Of a stretch of DNA of 64,000 nucleotides, positions 7,558 through 16,142 are shown piece after piece. This DNA is from Acidobacteriota bacterium (lineage in GTDB: Bacteria; Acidobacteriota; Thermoanaerobaculia; Multivoradales; Multivoraceae). Each line of letters begins with the position of its first letter. The stretch's first letter is position 1. The stretch is from NCBI GenBank assembly GCA_026707545.1, contig JAPOWR010000002.1, forward strand, positions 434,001 through 498,000, read 5' to 3'. The notes beneath the pieces are model-generated. The model was not told the origin of the DNA. It saw nothing but the letters and a program-made list of their open reading frames with translations, and made no database searches. The position numbers and the translations under genes were made by a program.

Positions 7558-10044
7558 ATGCGCCCGGAGTCCGGACGAAACCGAGAACCGCGGCGCCAGG
7601 GCGCGGCGGAGTTGCCGCGCCGCGCGAGCGTCATCGTGATCGGCGGTGGCGTGATCGGTTGCTCGGTCGCCTACCACCTCGCGCGCTCGGGGTGCTCCGA
7701 TGTGCTGCTGCTCGAGCGTCGCCAGATCACTTCCGGCACGACCTGGCATGCCGCCGGCCTGCTCGGCCAGTTGCGGCAGTCGGTCACGATGACGAACCTT
7801 GCGCGCTACACGAGTGAGCTCTACGCCCGCCTCGAGCAGGAGACGGGACAGTCGACGGGCTATCGCCGCTGCAGCTCCTTCTCGGTCACCGCCGACCCGG
7901 AGCGGTTCGAGGAACTCAGGCGCGCGGCTTCGCTGGCGAAGGTGCTCGGGCTGCCGGTCGACGTGGTGACGGCGAAGACGATCGGCGAACGCGTGCCGCT
8001 GCTCGAGACGTCCGACCTGCTCGGCGGCCTGCACATCCCCGGCGACGGCTATGCGAACCCGACGGACGTCACCCTGGCGCTGGCCGCGGGCGCCCGCGCC
8101 GCCGGCGCCCGGATCGTCGAGCAGGTGCCGGTGACCGCCGTTCGCACCGCTGGGGGGCGTGCCGTGGGCGTGGCCACGGAGCAGGGGGACGTCGATGCCG
8201 ACTGCGTCGTGCTCTGCGCGGGCATGTGGACCCGGGAGCTGGCCGCCTCCATCGGCGTCAACGTCCCGCTGCATGCCTGTGAGCACTACTACGTCCGGTT
8301 CGACGGCGTCGAGGGACTCGACGCGGACCTGCCTGTCGTGCGGGACTACGACGCCATCTCGTACTTCCGGTACGACGCGGGCAAGCTGATCGTCGGCGTC
8401 TTCGAGCCGAACGCGCGGCCCTGGGGCATGGACGGCATTCCCGAGGACTTCTGCTTCGACGAGATCACCGCCAACCGCGAGCACTTCGAGCCGTTGCTGC
8501 GCGGCGCCAGGGAGCGCATGCCGGCCCTCCAGTCGGCCGACGTCGTGCAGCTCTTCTGCGGCCCGGAGAGCTTCACGCCGGACGTCCGCTACCACGTCGG
8601 CCCGGCGCCCGGGTGCGAGAACTGCTTCGTCGCGGCCGGCCTGAACTCGATCGGAATCCAGTCCGCGGGCGGGATCGGCAAGGTCGTCTGCGAGTGGATT
8701 CTCGACGGGCATCCCCCGGCCGATCTCTGGGAAGTCGACGTGCGCCGCAACATGCCCTTCCAGGGCAACCGCAAGTACTTGCGCGAGCGGGTTTCCGAGA
8801 GCCTGGGCCTCCTCTACGCCATGCACTACCCGTATCGGCAGTTCGAGACGGCGAGGGGCGTGCGCCGGTCACCCCTGTACGACCGCCTGGAGGCCGCCGG
8901 CGCCTGCCACGGGGAACTCGCGGGCTGGGAGCGGCCGAACTGGTACGCGCCGAAGGGCGTGCCGGCCCGCTACGAGTACAGCTACGGACGCCAGAACTGG
9001 TTCGAGTACTCGGCCGCCGAACATCGGGCCGTGCGGGAGAACGTGGGACTGTTCGACCAGTCGTCGTTCGCGAAGTTCCGGCTGGAGGGCCGGGATGCGA
9101 CCAGGGTGCTCAACCGGGTCTGCGCCAACGAAGTCGACGTGCGTCCCGGCCGCATCGTCTACACCCAGTGGCTCAACGAGCGCGGCGGAATCGAGGCGGA
9201 TCTCACGGTGACGCGTCTGGCGGAAGACAGTTTCCTGATCGTCACCGCCGTCACCTCCGAGGTGCGGGACTTTCACTGGCTCAAGGGCCACATTCCGATC
9301 GACGCGCACTGCGTGGTGACGAACGTGACCTCGGCGATGGGCGTGATCTCCCTGATGGGCCCGGCTTCCCGCGCGCTCCTCCAGTCCCTGACCCCGGCGA
9401 ACCTGGCCAACGAAGCGTTCCCGTTCGCGACCAGCCGCGAGATCGAACTGGGCTACGGCCTGGTGCGGGCATCGCGCATCACCTACGTCGGTGAACTCGG
9501 CTGGGAGCTCTACGTTCCCACGGAGTTTGTGGCCGGCGTCTACGACGAGATCGTGGCTGCCCGCGAGGCGTTCGGTCTGGTGCATGCCGGCTACCACGCC
9601 CTGGACTCGCTGCGCATCGAGAAGGCCTACCGCCACTGGGGACACGACATCACGGATCAGGACTCGCCGCTCGAAGCAGGCTTGGGATTCGCCGTCAAGT
9701 TCGACAAGCCCGGCGGCTTCATCGGGCGCGAGGCGCTGCTCAGGCAGAAGGAGAGCGGCGTCGCGAAGCGGCTGATCCAGTTCAGGCTCCGGGATCCGGA
9801 GCCGTTGCTTTACCACTACGAACCGATCTGGCTGGGGGACGAGATCGCGGGCTACGTCACTTCGGGGAGCTATGGCCACAGTCTGGGAGGCGCAGTTGGC
9901 CTCGGCTACGTCCCCACCTCGCTGCTACCGGACTTCCCGGAACTGCCCACTCCCTTCGAGATTGAGGTCGCGGGCGTCCGCGTCCCTGCCGAGGCCTCCA
10001 TCCGACCCATGTACGACCCTGGCGGCAAGCGCGTTCGCAACTGA
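7558..10044 (+). CDS. Dimethylglycine/sarcosine dehydrogenase family FAD-GcvT protein
   Basis: 828 residues from ATG 7558, 26 bp after the amine oxidase. Residues 24-390 are a DAO-type FAD domain: VIVIGGGVIGCSVAYHLA and TTWHAAGL, whose His64 aligns with the histidine that binds FAD covalently in mammalian dimethylglycine dehydrogenase. An FAO_M linker follows (GNRKYLRERVSESLGLLY), then a GcvT-like aminomethyl domain (about 460-735) and a GcvT C-terminal barrel ending at RPMYDPGGKRVRN. The family removes N-methyl groups from dimethylglycine or sarcosine and passes the one-carbon unit to tetrahydrofolate bound at the GcvT domain. No signal peptide; presumably cytoplasmic. Which N-methyl amine is used cannot be told. 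Confidence 0.88.
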   Translation: MRPESGRNREPRRQGAAELPRRASVIVIGGGVIGCSVAYHLARSGCSDVLLLERRQITSGTTWHAAGLLGQLRQSVTMTNLARYTSELYARLEQETGQSTGYRRCSSFSVTADPERFEELRRAASLAKVLGLPVDVVTAKTIGERVPLLETSDLLGGLHIPGDGYANPTDVTLALAAGARAAGARIVEQVPVTAVRTAGGRAVGVATEQGDVDADCVVLCAGMWTRELAASIGVNVPLHACEHYYVRFDGVEGLDADLPVVRDYDAISYFRYDAGKLIVGVFEPNARPWGMDGIPEDFCFDEITANREHFEPLLRGARERMPALQSADVVQLFCGPESFTPDVRYHVGPAPGCENCFVAAGLNSIGIQSAGGIGKVVCEWILDGHPPADLWEVDVRRNMPFQGNRKYLRERVSESLGLLYAMHYPYRQFETARGVRRSPLYDRLEAAGACHGELAGWERPNWYAPKGVPARYEYSYGRQNWFEYSAAEHRAVRENVGLFDQSSFAKFRLEGRDATRVLNRVCANEVDVRPGRIVYTQWLNERGGIEADLTVTRLAEDSFLIVTAVTSEVRDFHWLKGHIPIDAHCVVTNVTSAMGVISLMGPASRALLQSLTPANLANEAFPFATSREIELGYGLVRASRITYVGELGWELYVPTEFVAGVYDEIVAAREAFGLVHAGYHALDSLRIEKAYRHWGHDITDQDSPLEAGLGFAVKFDKPGGFIGREALLRQKESGVAKRLIQFRLRDPEPLLYHYEPIWLGDEIAGYVTSGSYGHSLGGAVGLGYVPTSLLPDFPELPTPFEIEVAGVRVPAEASIRPMYDPGGKRVRN

Positions 10045-10109
10045 AACGGAGTAGGCTCGCCTGCGCGCGACTTCAGCTTGCGCTTCGAGCGCCGACGATC
10101 GAGCCAACG

Positions 10110-11321
10110 ATGCACTCCCGACCTACCCAGGCCGTGATCCTGGCCGGCGGCCGGGGCACCCGCCTGGCGCCCCTGACGGACACGCTGCCCAAGGCGCTGA
10201 TCCCGTTTCACGGCAAGCCCTTCCTTGGCCATGTGATCGACATGCTGCGCGAGCAGGGCTTCGAGCGCGTCCTGCTGCTGCTCGGCTATCGGGCGGAGGC
10301 GATGATCGACCACTTCGGCGACGGCTCGGCCTACGGTGTCGAGATCAGCCACCGGGTGACGGCCCCGGACGACCTGACGGCGCACCGGGTCAAGGACGCG
10401 GCGGGCGAACTGGACGACCTGTTCCTGCTCCTCTACTGCGACAACTACTGGCCGATGCAGTTCGACCGGATGTGGCGCGCCTACGTCGACTCCGGGGCGG
10501 CGGCCCAGATCACCGTCTACGCGAACCGGGACGGCTACACCCGCGACAGCGTGATCGTGGGCGACGATGGCTTCGTCACCGTCTTCGACCGCGGCCGGAC
10601 GACGCCGGGTCTCAGCGGCGTCGAGATCAGCTACGCGATCCTCCGGAAGGCATCGGTGCTGCCCCTCCTGCCGGATCACCAGGAGCTGTTCGAGGAGGCG
10701 GCGTATCCGGCACTGACCGCGCGGGGGCAGCTCCACGCCTACTGGAGCGAGCACCGCTACTACAGCGTCGGCGGCCACGAACGGTTGCCGCTGACCGAGG
10801 CGTTCTTCGCACGGACGCCGACGATCATCCTCGATCGCGACGGCGTCCTCAACGTACGCCCGCCACGGGCTGAGTACGTCTGCACGCCGGAGGACCTGCG
10901 CTGGTTGCCGGGCGCCCGCGAGGCGCTCGCCGCCTTCAACCGGTTCGGCTGGCGGGTGCTTGTCGTGTCGAACCAGCCGGGAGTCGCCCGTGGGCGGATG
11001 ACGCTGGACGACCTGGCGGCGGTGCATCGACGTCTGTGCGGCGAGGCCGAGGCCGCGGGCGGCCGGATCGACCGCATCTACTTCTGTCCCCATGGCTGGG
11101 ACGAGGGCTGCGATTGCCGCAAGCCGGCGCCGGGAATGCTCTTCCAGGCACAGCGCGATCATCATCTCGACCTGACTCGCACGACGTTTCTGGGCGACGA
11201 CGAGCGCGACGGGCAGGCGGCGGACGCGGCGGGCTGCCCGTTCGGTCTGGTTACCGAGAGCGAACCGCTGCTCGCGCACGCCGAGCGGCTGCTGGCCCTG
11301 CGAACGGCGGCGGCGGGATGA
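10110..11321 (+). CDS. Fused heptose-1-phosphate nucleotidyltransferase and GmhB-type heptose bisphosphate phosphatase
   Basis: 403 residues. Residues 7-235 are a sugar nucleotidyltransferase ([20 protein letters not shown], then PKALIPF), resembling HddC. Residues 238-400 are a HAD phosphatase: [10 protein letters not shown] with nucleophile Asp242 and Asp244, and the GmhB zinc loop [18 protein letters not shown]. HddC transfers GMP to D-glycero-alpha-D-manno-heptose 1-phosphate, and GmhB removes the 7-phosphate from the bisphosphate, so one chain would carry two consecutive steps toward GDP-heptose. It heads an operon in which the kinase (12878-13885) supplies the bisphosphate. A sedoheptulose-7-phosphate isomerase (GmhA) is not in the window. 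The stop overlaps the next gene's ATG (ATGA). Confidence 0.85.
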   Translation: MHSRPTQAVILAGGRGTRLAPLTDTLPKALIPFHGKPFLGHVIDMLREQGFERVLLLLGYRAEAMIDHFGDGSAYGVEISHRVTAPDDLTAHRVKDAAGELDDLFLLLYCDNYWPMQFDRMWRAYVDSGAAAQITVYANRDGYTRDSVIVGDDGFVTVFDRGRTTPGLSGVEISYAILRKASVLPLLPDHQELFEEAAYPALTARGQLHAYWSEHRYYSVGGHERLPLTEAFFARTPTIILDRDGVLNVRPPRAEYVCTPEDLRWLPGAREALAAFNRFGWRVLVVSNQPGVARGRMTLDDLAAVHRRLCGEAEAAGGRIDRIYFCPHGWDEGCDCRKPAPGMLFQAQRDHHLDLTRTTFLGDDERDGQAADAAGCPFGLVTESEPLLAHAERLLALRTAAAG

Positions 11322-12409
11322 GCACGGCCTTCGTTCGTCGTCCGGTCCTGGTCACGGGGCATCGCGGTTATCTCGGCTCGGTCATGGCGCCGTATCTGAT
11401 CGAGCGCGGCTACGACGTCGTCGGGCTCGACACGGGCTACTTCGACGACTGCGCGATTACGTCGGACCCGGTGCAGATCCCGTCGATCCGCAAGGACATC
11501 CGGGACCTCGAACCGGCCGATCTGCGGGCGTTCTACGCGGTGATCCATCTCGCCGCGCTCTCGAACGACCCGATCGGCAACCTGGACGAGACCTGGACCG
11601 AGGAGATCAACCACGGCTCTTCCGTGCGCCTCGCCGAGCTGGCCCGCGAGGCCGAGGTGCGTCGCTTCCTGTTCTCGTCGTCCTGCATCATGTACGGCCA
11701 GTCCAGCACGGAAACGGTGGACGAGACCTCGCCGCTCGACCCGCGGACCCTGTACGCACGTTCCAAGGTCCGGAGCGAGGAGGCGATCCGGGAGCTGGCA
11801 GGTGACGGTTTCTCGCCGACCTTCCTGCGCAACGGCACCGTGTACGGCCTGTCGCCGCGAATGCGCTTCGACACGGTGCTCAACGACCTGACCGGAGCGG
11901 CCTTCGCCAACCGGCGGGTCGTCGTCTACGGCGACGGCAAGCCGTGGCGGCCGGTGGTCCACGTCGAGGACGTGGCGGCCGCGTTCAGCCGCGTGCTCGA
12001 AGCGCCGCTCTCACTGGTTCACAACGAGGCCTTCAACACCGGCGCCGACCACCTGAACCACCGCGTGATCGAACTCGCGGAGATCGCTGCCGATCTCGTG
12101 CCCGGCTGCGAGATCGAGGTTCGAGGCGAGCCGGGCGCCGACCAGCGCACCTACCGCGCTTCGTTCGGGAAGTTCGCCCGCGCCTTCCCGGACTTCGAGT
12201 TCCGGGACGCGGCCGGCGGCGCGAAGCGGTTGATCGAGGACTATCGCCGCGTCGGCCTCGATGCGGCGCACTACGGCGACCCGCGCTTCGTGCGGCTGCG
12301 CTGGCTCAACCGGCTGCTCGACTCGGGACGGCTGGACGGATCGCTGCGCTGGGCTGCCGGCGCTGGCGGTGCAAACCTGGAGGCAGCAAACCCGGAGGAG
12401 AAGGGATGA
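11318..12409 (+). CDS. NAD-dependent epimerase/dehydratase (extended SDR)
   Basis: 363 residues starting at the ATG of an ATGA overlap with the preceding stop. The N-terminal Rossmann motif is [19 protein letters not shown] (TGxxGxxG), followed by the YxxxK dyad in [13 protein letters not shown] and [12 protein letters not shown] ahead of it, all typical of nucleotide-sugar epimerases, dehydratases and reductases. [16 protein letters not shown] is the usual later motif. It likely modifies the nucleotide-activated sugar made by the operon. Reaction type (C4 epimerisation, 4,6-dehydration or 4-reduction) is not decided by sequence. It also overlaps the next gene by 4 bp, so all three are coupled. 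Confidence 0.85.
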   Translation: MSTAFVRRPVLVTGHRGYLGSVMAPYLIERGYDVVGLDTGYFDDCAITSDPVQIPSIRKDIRDLEPADLRAFYAVIHLAALSNDPIGNLDETWTEEINHGSSVRLAELAREAEVRRFLFSSSCIMYGQSSTETVDETSPLDPRTLYARSKVRSEEAIRELAGDGFSPTFLRNGTVYGLSPRMRFDTVLNDLTGAAFANRRVVVYGDGKPWRPVVHVEDVAAAFSRVLEAPLSLVHNEAFNTGADHLNHRVIELAEIAADLVPGCEIEVRGEPGADQRTYRASFGKFARAFPDFEFRDAAGGAKRLIEDYRRVGLDAAHYGDPRFVRLRWLNRLLDSGRLDGSLRWAAGAGGANLEAANPEEKG

Positions 12410-12855
12410 TCCACGGCGTCAAGGTAGTTCCGCTTCGTCAGATCGTCGACGAGCGGGGCAAGATCATGCACATGCTGAAGGCCACGGACGAGCACTTCCT
12501 CGGCTTCGGCGAGATCTACTTCTCGACAGCCTGGCCGGGGACGATCAAGGCCTGGCACATCCACCGGTCGATGACCGTCAACAACGCGGTGATCAGCGGA
12601 CGGGCCAAGCTCGTCATGTACGACCTGCGCGAGGACTCGCCCACCCACGGCGAGCTCCAGGAGGTCTTCTTCGGCGAGGACAACTACGTCCTGGTCCAGA
12701 TCCCGCCGGGGATCGCGAACGGCTACAAGGCGTATGGCGACAGGCAGGTGATCATGGCGAACGCAGCCACCGAGCCCCACGATCCCGACGAGATGGACCG
12801 GCTCGACCCGTTCACCGACCGGATCCCCTACGACTGGGACCTCCAGCACGGCTGA
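12406..12855 (+). CDS. dTDP-4-dehydrorhamnose 3,5-epimerase-like cupin (RmlC family)
   Basis: 149 residues from ATG 12406, preceded by GGAGGAG and overlapping the upstream stop (ATGA). RmlC-like features are the early [37 protein letters not shown] with the histidine region of the active site, and [16 protein letters not shown]. The chain is shorter than RmlC (about 180), as is common for sugar 3- or 5-epimerases and cupin isomerases acting on other 4-keto sugars. Placed between an SDR and a heptose kinase, it probably epimerises a 4-keto-heptose or deoxysugar nucleotide, as 3,5-epimerases do in modified-heptose pathways. The substrate is inferred. Confidence 0.78.
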   Translation: MIHGVKVVPLRQIVDERGKIMHMLKATDEHFLGFGEIYFSTAWPGTIKAWHIHRSMTVNNAVISGRAKLVMYDLREDSPTHGELQEVFFGEDNYVLVQIPPGIANGYKAYGDRQVIMANAATEPHDPDEMDRLDPFTDRIPYDWDLQHG

Positions 12856-12877
12856 GGCGGCTGGAACCCTCGCTGAC

Positions 12878-13885
12878 GTGGACGCATCGCGCCTGATCGT
12901 GACCCGTACGCCGTTGCGGGTGTCCCTGGTGGGCGGCGGCACCGACCTGCCGGCGTTCTACCGGCGGGAGGGCGGCGCCGTGCTCTCCACGACGATCGAC
13001 CGCTACGTCTACGTGACGGTCAAGCGGCACAGCGAGCTGTTCTTCGAACCGGTGCGCGTGAACTACTCCCGCAGCGAGCAGGTCGAACGGATCGGCGAAC
13101 TGGACAACAACATCGCGCGCGAGTGCCTGCGATTCGTGGGCGTCGACCCGCCGGTCTACATCTCGACCGTCGGCGACGTGCCGGCGTCCACGGGCCTCGG
13201 CGGCTCGAGCGCCTTCGCCGTCGGCCTGCTGAACGCCTTGCACTCCTACAGGGGCGAGCGCGCCTCGGCGGGCCAGTTGGCGGAGGAGGCCTGCCACATC
13301 GAGATCGACGTGCTGGGCGCGCGGATCGGCAAGCAGGACCAGTACGCCGCGGCGTACGGCGGACTCAACCTGCTGTCATTCAAGAGGGACGGCGGGGTGA
13401 CCGTCGAGCACCTCCGGATCCCCGGCGACCGGCTGCGAGAGCTGTTCCGCTCGGTGCTCATGTTCTGGACCGGACACCAGCGGGACGCGAGCGCGGTGCT
13501 CTCGGAGCAGGACGACCGCACGGAGCTGAACCTTGAGTCGCTGCGCAGGATGCGAGACCAGGCGAGCGATCTGCATCGGGATCTCGGCGCCGGCGATGTC
13601 GACGTCGAGGGCATCGGCCGGCTTCTCGATGAGGGCTGGCGGATGAAGCGGGAGCTCGCTGGCTCGATCACGACACCGCTGATCGACGGTTGGTACGACG
13701 CGGCCGTCGCGGCAGGCGCCCTGGGAGGCAAACTCTGCGGCGCCGGCGGCGGCGGGTTCCTGCTGTTCGTCGTGCCGCCCGATCGGCAGGCCGCGGTCCG
13801 CTCCGTGCTGGCCGACCTGTACGAGTTGCCCGTCGGCCACGAGTCGCACGGCTCGCAGCTCGTCGCCCCGTTTCACCATGGCTAG
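12878..13885 (+). CDS. GHMP kinase, D-glycero-D-manno-heptose 7-phosphate kinase-like
   Basis: 335 residues from GTG 12878. The three GHMP motifs are present: RTPLRVSLVGGGTDLPAFY at the N-terminus, the ATP-binding PASTGLGGSSAFAVGLLNAL near residue 110, and KLCGAGGGGFLLFVVP near residue 290. The GGGTDLPAFY start is characteristic of the HddA-type heptose kinases, which make heptose 1,7-bisphosphate. That is the substrate of the phosphatase half of the protein at 10110-11321, so the two complete adjacent steps. A short duplicated sequence begins right at the stop codon. Confidence 0.85.
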   Translation: MDASRLIVTRTPLRVSLVGGGTDLPAFYRREGGAVLSTTIDRYVYVTVKRHSELFFEPVRVNYSRSEQVERIGELDNNIARECLRFVGVDPPVYISTVGDVPASTGLGGSSAFAVGLLNALHSYRGERASAGQLAEEACHIEIDVLGARIGKQDQYAAAYGGLNLLSFKRDGGVTVEHLRIPGDRLRELFRSVLMFWTGHQRDASAVLSEQDDRTELNLESLRRMRDQASDLHRDLGAGDVDVEGIGRLLDEGWRMKRELAGSITTPLIDGWYDAAVAAGALGGKLCGAGGGGFLLFVVPPDRQAAVRSVLADLYELPVGHESHGSQLVAPFHHG

Positions 13886-13979
13886 TTGCCTGGTCTGCTT
13901 CGACTGGGTGCGCCGGCCCTCTGGCCGGCACTCCGGATCCGTGCGAGGGGCTAGGTGACCGCGAGTTGCCTGGTCTGCT
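13884..13979. repeat. Direct repeat flanking a small palindrome at the methyltransferase start
   Basis: The 16-bp sequence AGTTGCCTGGTCTGCT occurs at 13884-13899 and again, identically, at 13964-13979, where it encodes residues 4-8 (SCLVC) of the methyltransferase. Just before the first copy an ATG at 13878 would encode the same SCLVC but runs into a stop at 13956. Between the copies lies a palindrome (13907-13930) whose tip is GGCCCTCTGGCC. The layout looks like an insertion that duplicated the original gene start. Confidence 0.65.
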
Positions 13980-15181
13980 CCGAGCCCGAGGTCGAGAGCT
14001 TCCTCGACCTCGGCAGCACCGCGCTCGCGAACAAGTTCCCCAGCGCCGAAGACCTGAGCGGCCCCGAACCGCGCTTCCCGCTGCGCGTCGGCTTCTGCCA
14101 CGGCTGCGGCCATGTGCAGCTCGTGGAACGCGTACCGCCGGCCGCGATGTTCACGGACTACCTCTACGTATCGTCCGCCTCGGACACGCTGCGAGCCCAC
14201 TTCGACGACCTGGCGGCCACGCTCACTGCCAGGCATGGCCTCGGCGACGGCGGCCTGGTCATCGACATCGGCTGCAACGACGCTTCACTCCTCTGCTGCT
14301 TCCGCGATCGCGGTGCCAGGACCTTGGGCGTCGACCCGGCGGAGAACCTGGCCGAGTTCAGCCGCGACACGGGGATCGAGCGCTACCGGGGCTTCTTCGG
14401 CGCGGACACCGCCAGCGAGATCGTCGACCGCTGGGGCCGGGCGGCGCTGGTCACGGCCACCAACACCTTCCCGCACATCCCCGACTTGAGAGGCTTCGTG
14501 TCCGGCCTCGACGCGGTCCTCGCTCCCGGCGGCGCCTTCGTCCTCGAGGCGCACTACCTGGTCGACCTGCTCGACCAGCTCGCGTTCGACACCGTGTACC
14601 ACGAGCACGTCTCCTACTGGGCGCTGGGCCCGATGATGCGGCTCTTCGCGGACCACGGCATGGAGGTCGTGCGGGCGGAGTGCCTGCCGATCCACCACGG
14701 CCAGCTCCGGGCCACCGTGATGCGCCGGGGCGAGGGCGAGGTGGACCGAAGCGTGGACGAGGTCCTGGCCACCGAAAGGCAGCTCGGCATCGATCGGTTC
14801 GACACCTGGCGTGCGTTCGCCGGGCGGGTCGGTGGCTTGAAGGCGGAGGTCATGGACTGCCTCGACGGCCTCAAGGCGGTGGGCCGCCGCCTCGCCGGCT
14901 ACGGCGCGCCCGCCAAGGGCAGCACGCTGCTTGAGTTCTTGCGGCTAGGCCCGGAAACGCTCGACTTCATCGCCGACCGCAGCCCGCTCAAGCAGGGCCG
15001 CTACACGCCGGGCTCCCACATTCCGATCGTCGCGCCGGAGCGACTCCTGGAAGAACCGTCGCCGGACCATGTGCTGCTGCTGGCCTGGAACTTCGAAGAG
15101 GAGATCCTCGCCCAGCAGGCCGAGTTCCGCAGCCGCGGCGGCAGGTTCATCCTGCCGGTGCCCGAAGTCCGGATCGTGTAG
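13955..15181 (+). CDS. SAM-dependent sugar C-methyltransferase
   Basis: 408 residues from GTG 13955. An N-terminal zinc-binding domain (SCLVCSEPEVESFLDLG, later GFCHGCGHVQLV) is followed by a class I methyltransferase core (VIDIGCNDASLLCCFRDRG, TATNTFPHIPDL) and a C-terminal domain (LAGYGAPAKGSTLLEFL) typical of the NovU/TylC3 family. These enzymes add a methyl branch to a carbon of an NDP-4-keto deoxysugar. VYHEHVSYWAL contains the His pair seen in the active site of this family. Its place at the end of the sugar-nucleotide operon suggests a branched-chain sugar product. The first codons are duplicated upstream. Confidence 0.87.
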   Translation: MTASCLVCSEPEVESFLDLGSTALANKFPSAEDLSGPEPRFPLRVGFCHGCGHVQLVERVPPAAMFTDYLYVSSASDTLRAHFDDLAATLTARHGLGDGGLVIDIGCNDASLLCCFRDRGARTLGVDPAENLAEFSRDTGIERYRGFFGADTASEIVDRWGRAALVTATNTFPHIPDLRGFVSGLDAVLAPGGAFVLEAHYLVDLLDQLAFDTVYHEHVSYWALGPMMRLFADHGMEVVRAECLPIHHGQLRATVMRRGEGEVDRSVDEVLATERQLGIDRFDTWRAFAGRVGGLKAEVMDCLDGLKAVGRRLAGYGAPAKGSTLLEFLRLGPETLDFIADRSPLKQGRYTPGSHIPIVAPERLLEEPSPDHVLLLAWNFEEEILAQQAEFRSRGGRFILPVPEVRIV

Positions 15182-15198
15182 CCGCCAGGCCAGCCGCC

Positions 15199-15966
15199 GT
15201 GTTCCGGTTACGACAAGGCTCCGCGCCTGCCACCGTTCTGTTGCTCGGCCTCGCGTGCGCCACGCCGGAACCCGTGCTGCAGGATCCGCCCTTTCGGGGT
15301 ACGGCCTTCATCGATCCCGACTTGATCGTCGCGTCCGATCCGTCGACCCTGCGGAGTCTCGACTACACGGGGCTGGACACCCGCAGGATGTTCGACCGGC
15401 GCGTGGACGCCTTCGTGTTGACCGATGCCTACCTGTTCGACGCCACCTTCGAGGGCGCGATGGTCGTAGAGGTCCAGGTCAACGCGGAGTTCGGCGATGC
15501 CGCCACCGCCGAGCGCCACGCGGCCTTCTACGCCCGGGCGATCGGACAGCTACCGGCGGGCCTGCGAACCAGGGTCGAAACCGTGTGGATTCATCGAGGC
15601 GACCAGCCCTTCGGCGGCGGGAACGACAACATCCTGATCCACACGGGCAAGGCAGCGGAGTACCTGCGCGACGGTGTGCTGGAAGAGATCCTGATGCACG
15701 AGGCAGCGCACACCTCCCTGGACCCGGTCCATGCGGCCGCCGACGCCTGGCTGGCCGCTCGGGCGGCGGACGGCGGGTACATCTCCGACTACGCTCAGGA
15801 GCACCCTCAGAGGGAAGACGTGGCCGAGAGCTTCGGGCCGTTCTTCGCGGTTCGGCACCGCCCGGAGCGGATCTCCCGCGACATGGCGGAGACGATCGAG
15901 GCGACGATGCCGAATCGCATCGAGTTCTTCGAGCGCCTGGACCTCGACATGTATCCCGTCAGATAA
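15199..15966 (+). CDS. Lipoprotein with HEAAH zinc-peptidase-like motif
   Basis: 255 residues from GTG 15199, 17 bp after the methyltransferase. The start FRLRQGSAPATVLLLGLACA is a lipoprotein signal with the cysteine at about residue 20. The middle region has EEILMHEAAHTSLDPVHA, where HEAAH matches the HExxH zinc motif and a further acidic or histidine ligand could follow. That suggests a metalloprotease or a protein with a degenerate peptidase fold, at the cell envelope. I do not recognise a named family. It may share the upstream operon transcript but is not obviously linked to sugar synthesis. It ends facing a convergent gene across a repeat-rich gap. Confidence 0.65.
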   Translation: MFRLRQGSAPATVLLLGLACATPEPVLQDPPFRGTAFIDPDLIVASDPSTLRSLDYTGLDTRRMFDRRVDAFVLTDAYLFDATFEGAMVVEVQVNAEFGDAATAERHAAFYARAIGQLPAGLRTRVETVWIHRGDQPFGGGNDNILIHTGKAAEYLRDGVLEEILMHEAAHTSLDPVHAAADAWLAARAADGGYISDYAQEHPQREDVAESFGPFFAVRHRPERISRDMAETIEATMPNRIEFFERLDLDMYPVR

Positions 15967-15986
15967 GGAGATGCCGGCCAGGACCC

Positions 15987-16045
15987 GGGTGGCGCGGACC
16001 GCGCCACCCGCGAACCAGTTCGTGCGCCCGTCGGTCGGGCGCACG
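15987..16045. terminator. Two strong hairpins between convergent genes
   Basis: GGGTGGCGCGG (15987-15997) pairs perfectly with CCGCGCCACCC (15999-16009) around one base. CGTGCGCCCG (16021-16030) pairs perfectly with CGGGCGCACG (16036-16045) around TCGGT. They sit just past the + strand lipoprotein gene and before the minus-strand PQQ-repeat gene. No T-run follows, so termination is inferred from position only. Confidence 0.4.
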
Positions 16046-16056
16046 AGTGGCAGGCC

Positions 16057-16142
16057 GGCGCACCCAGGTCGGCGCACCGGCGCACCCAGGTCGGCGCACC
16101 GGCGCACCCAGGCCGGCGCACCGGCGCACCCAGGCCGGCGCG
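16057..16142. repeat. Tandem array, four 22-bp units
   Basis: Units at 16057, 16079, 16101 and a shorter one at 16123 all begin GGCGCACCCAGG and differ mainly at the next base (T in the first two, C in the last two). The array ends on the base before the stop codon of the PQQ-repeat gene. The CCGGCGCACCCAG phrase also occurs at 22777-22789 and, inverted, at 13904-13916, linking it to a dispersed palindrome family. Confidence 0.75.

Noticed and set aside
13878..13958. 26-codon ORF beginning with the same SCLVC as the methyltransferase
   Set aside because: Best explained as the disrupted old start of the gene, not as a functional peptide.
16057..16142. Possible CRISPR array
   Set aside because: Units are directly adjacent with no unique spacers and there are no cas genes.
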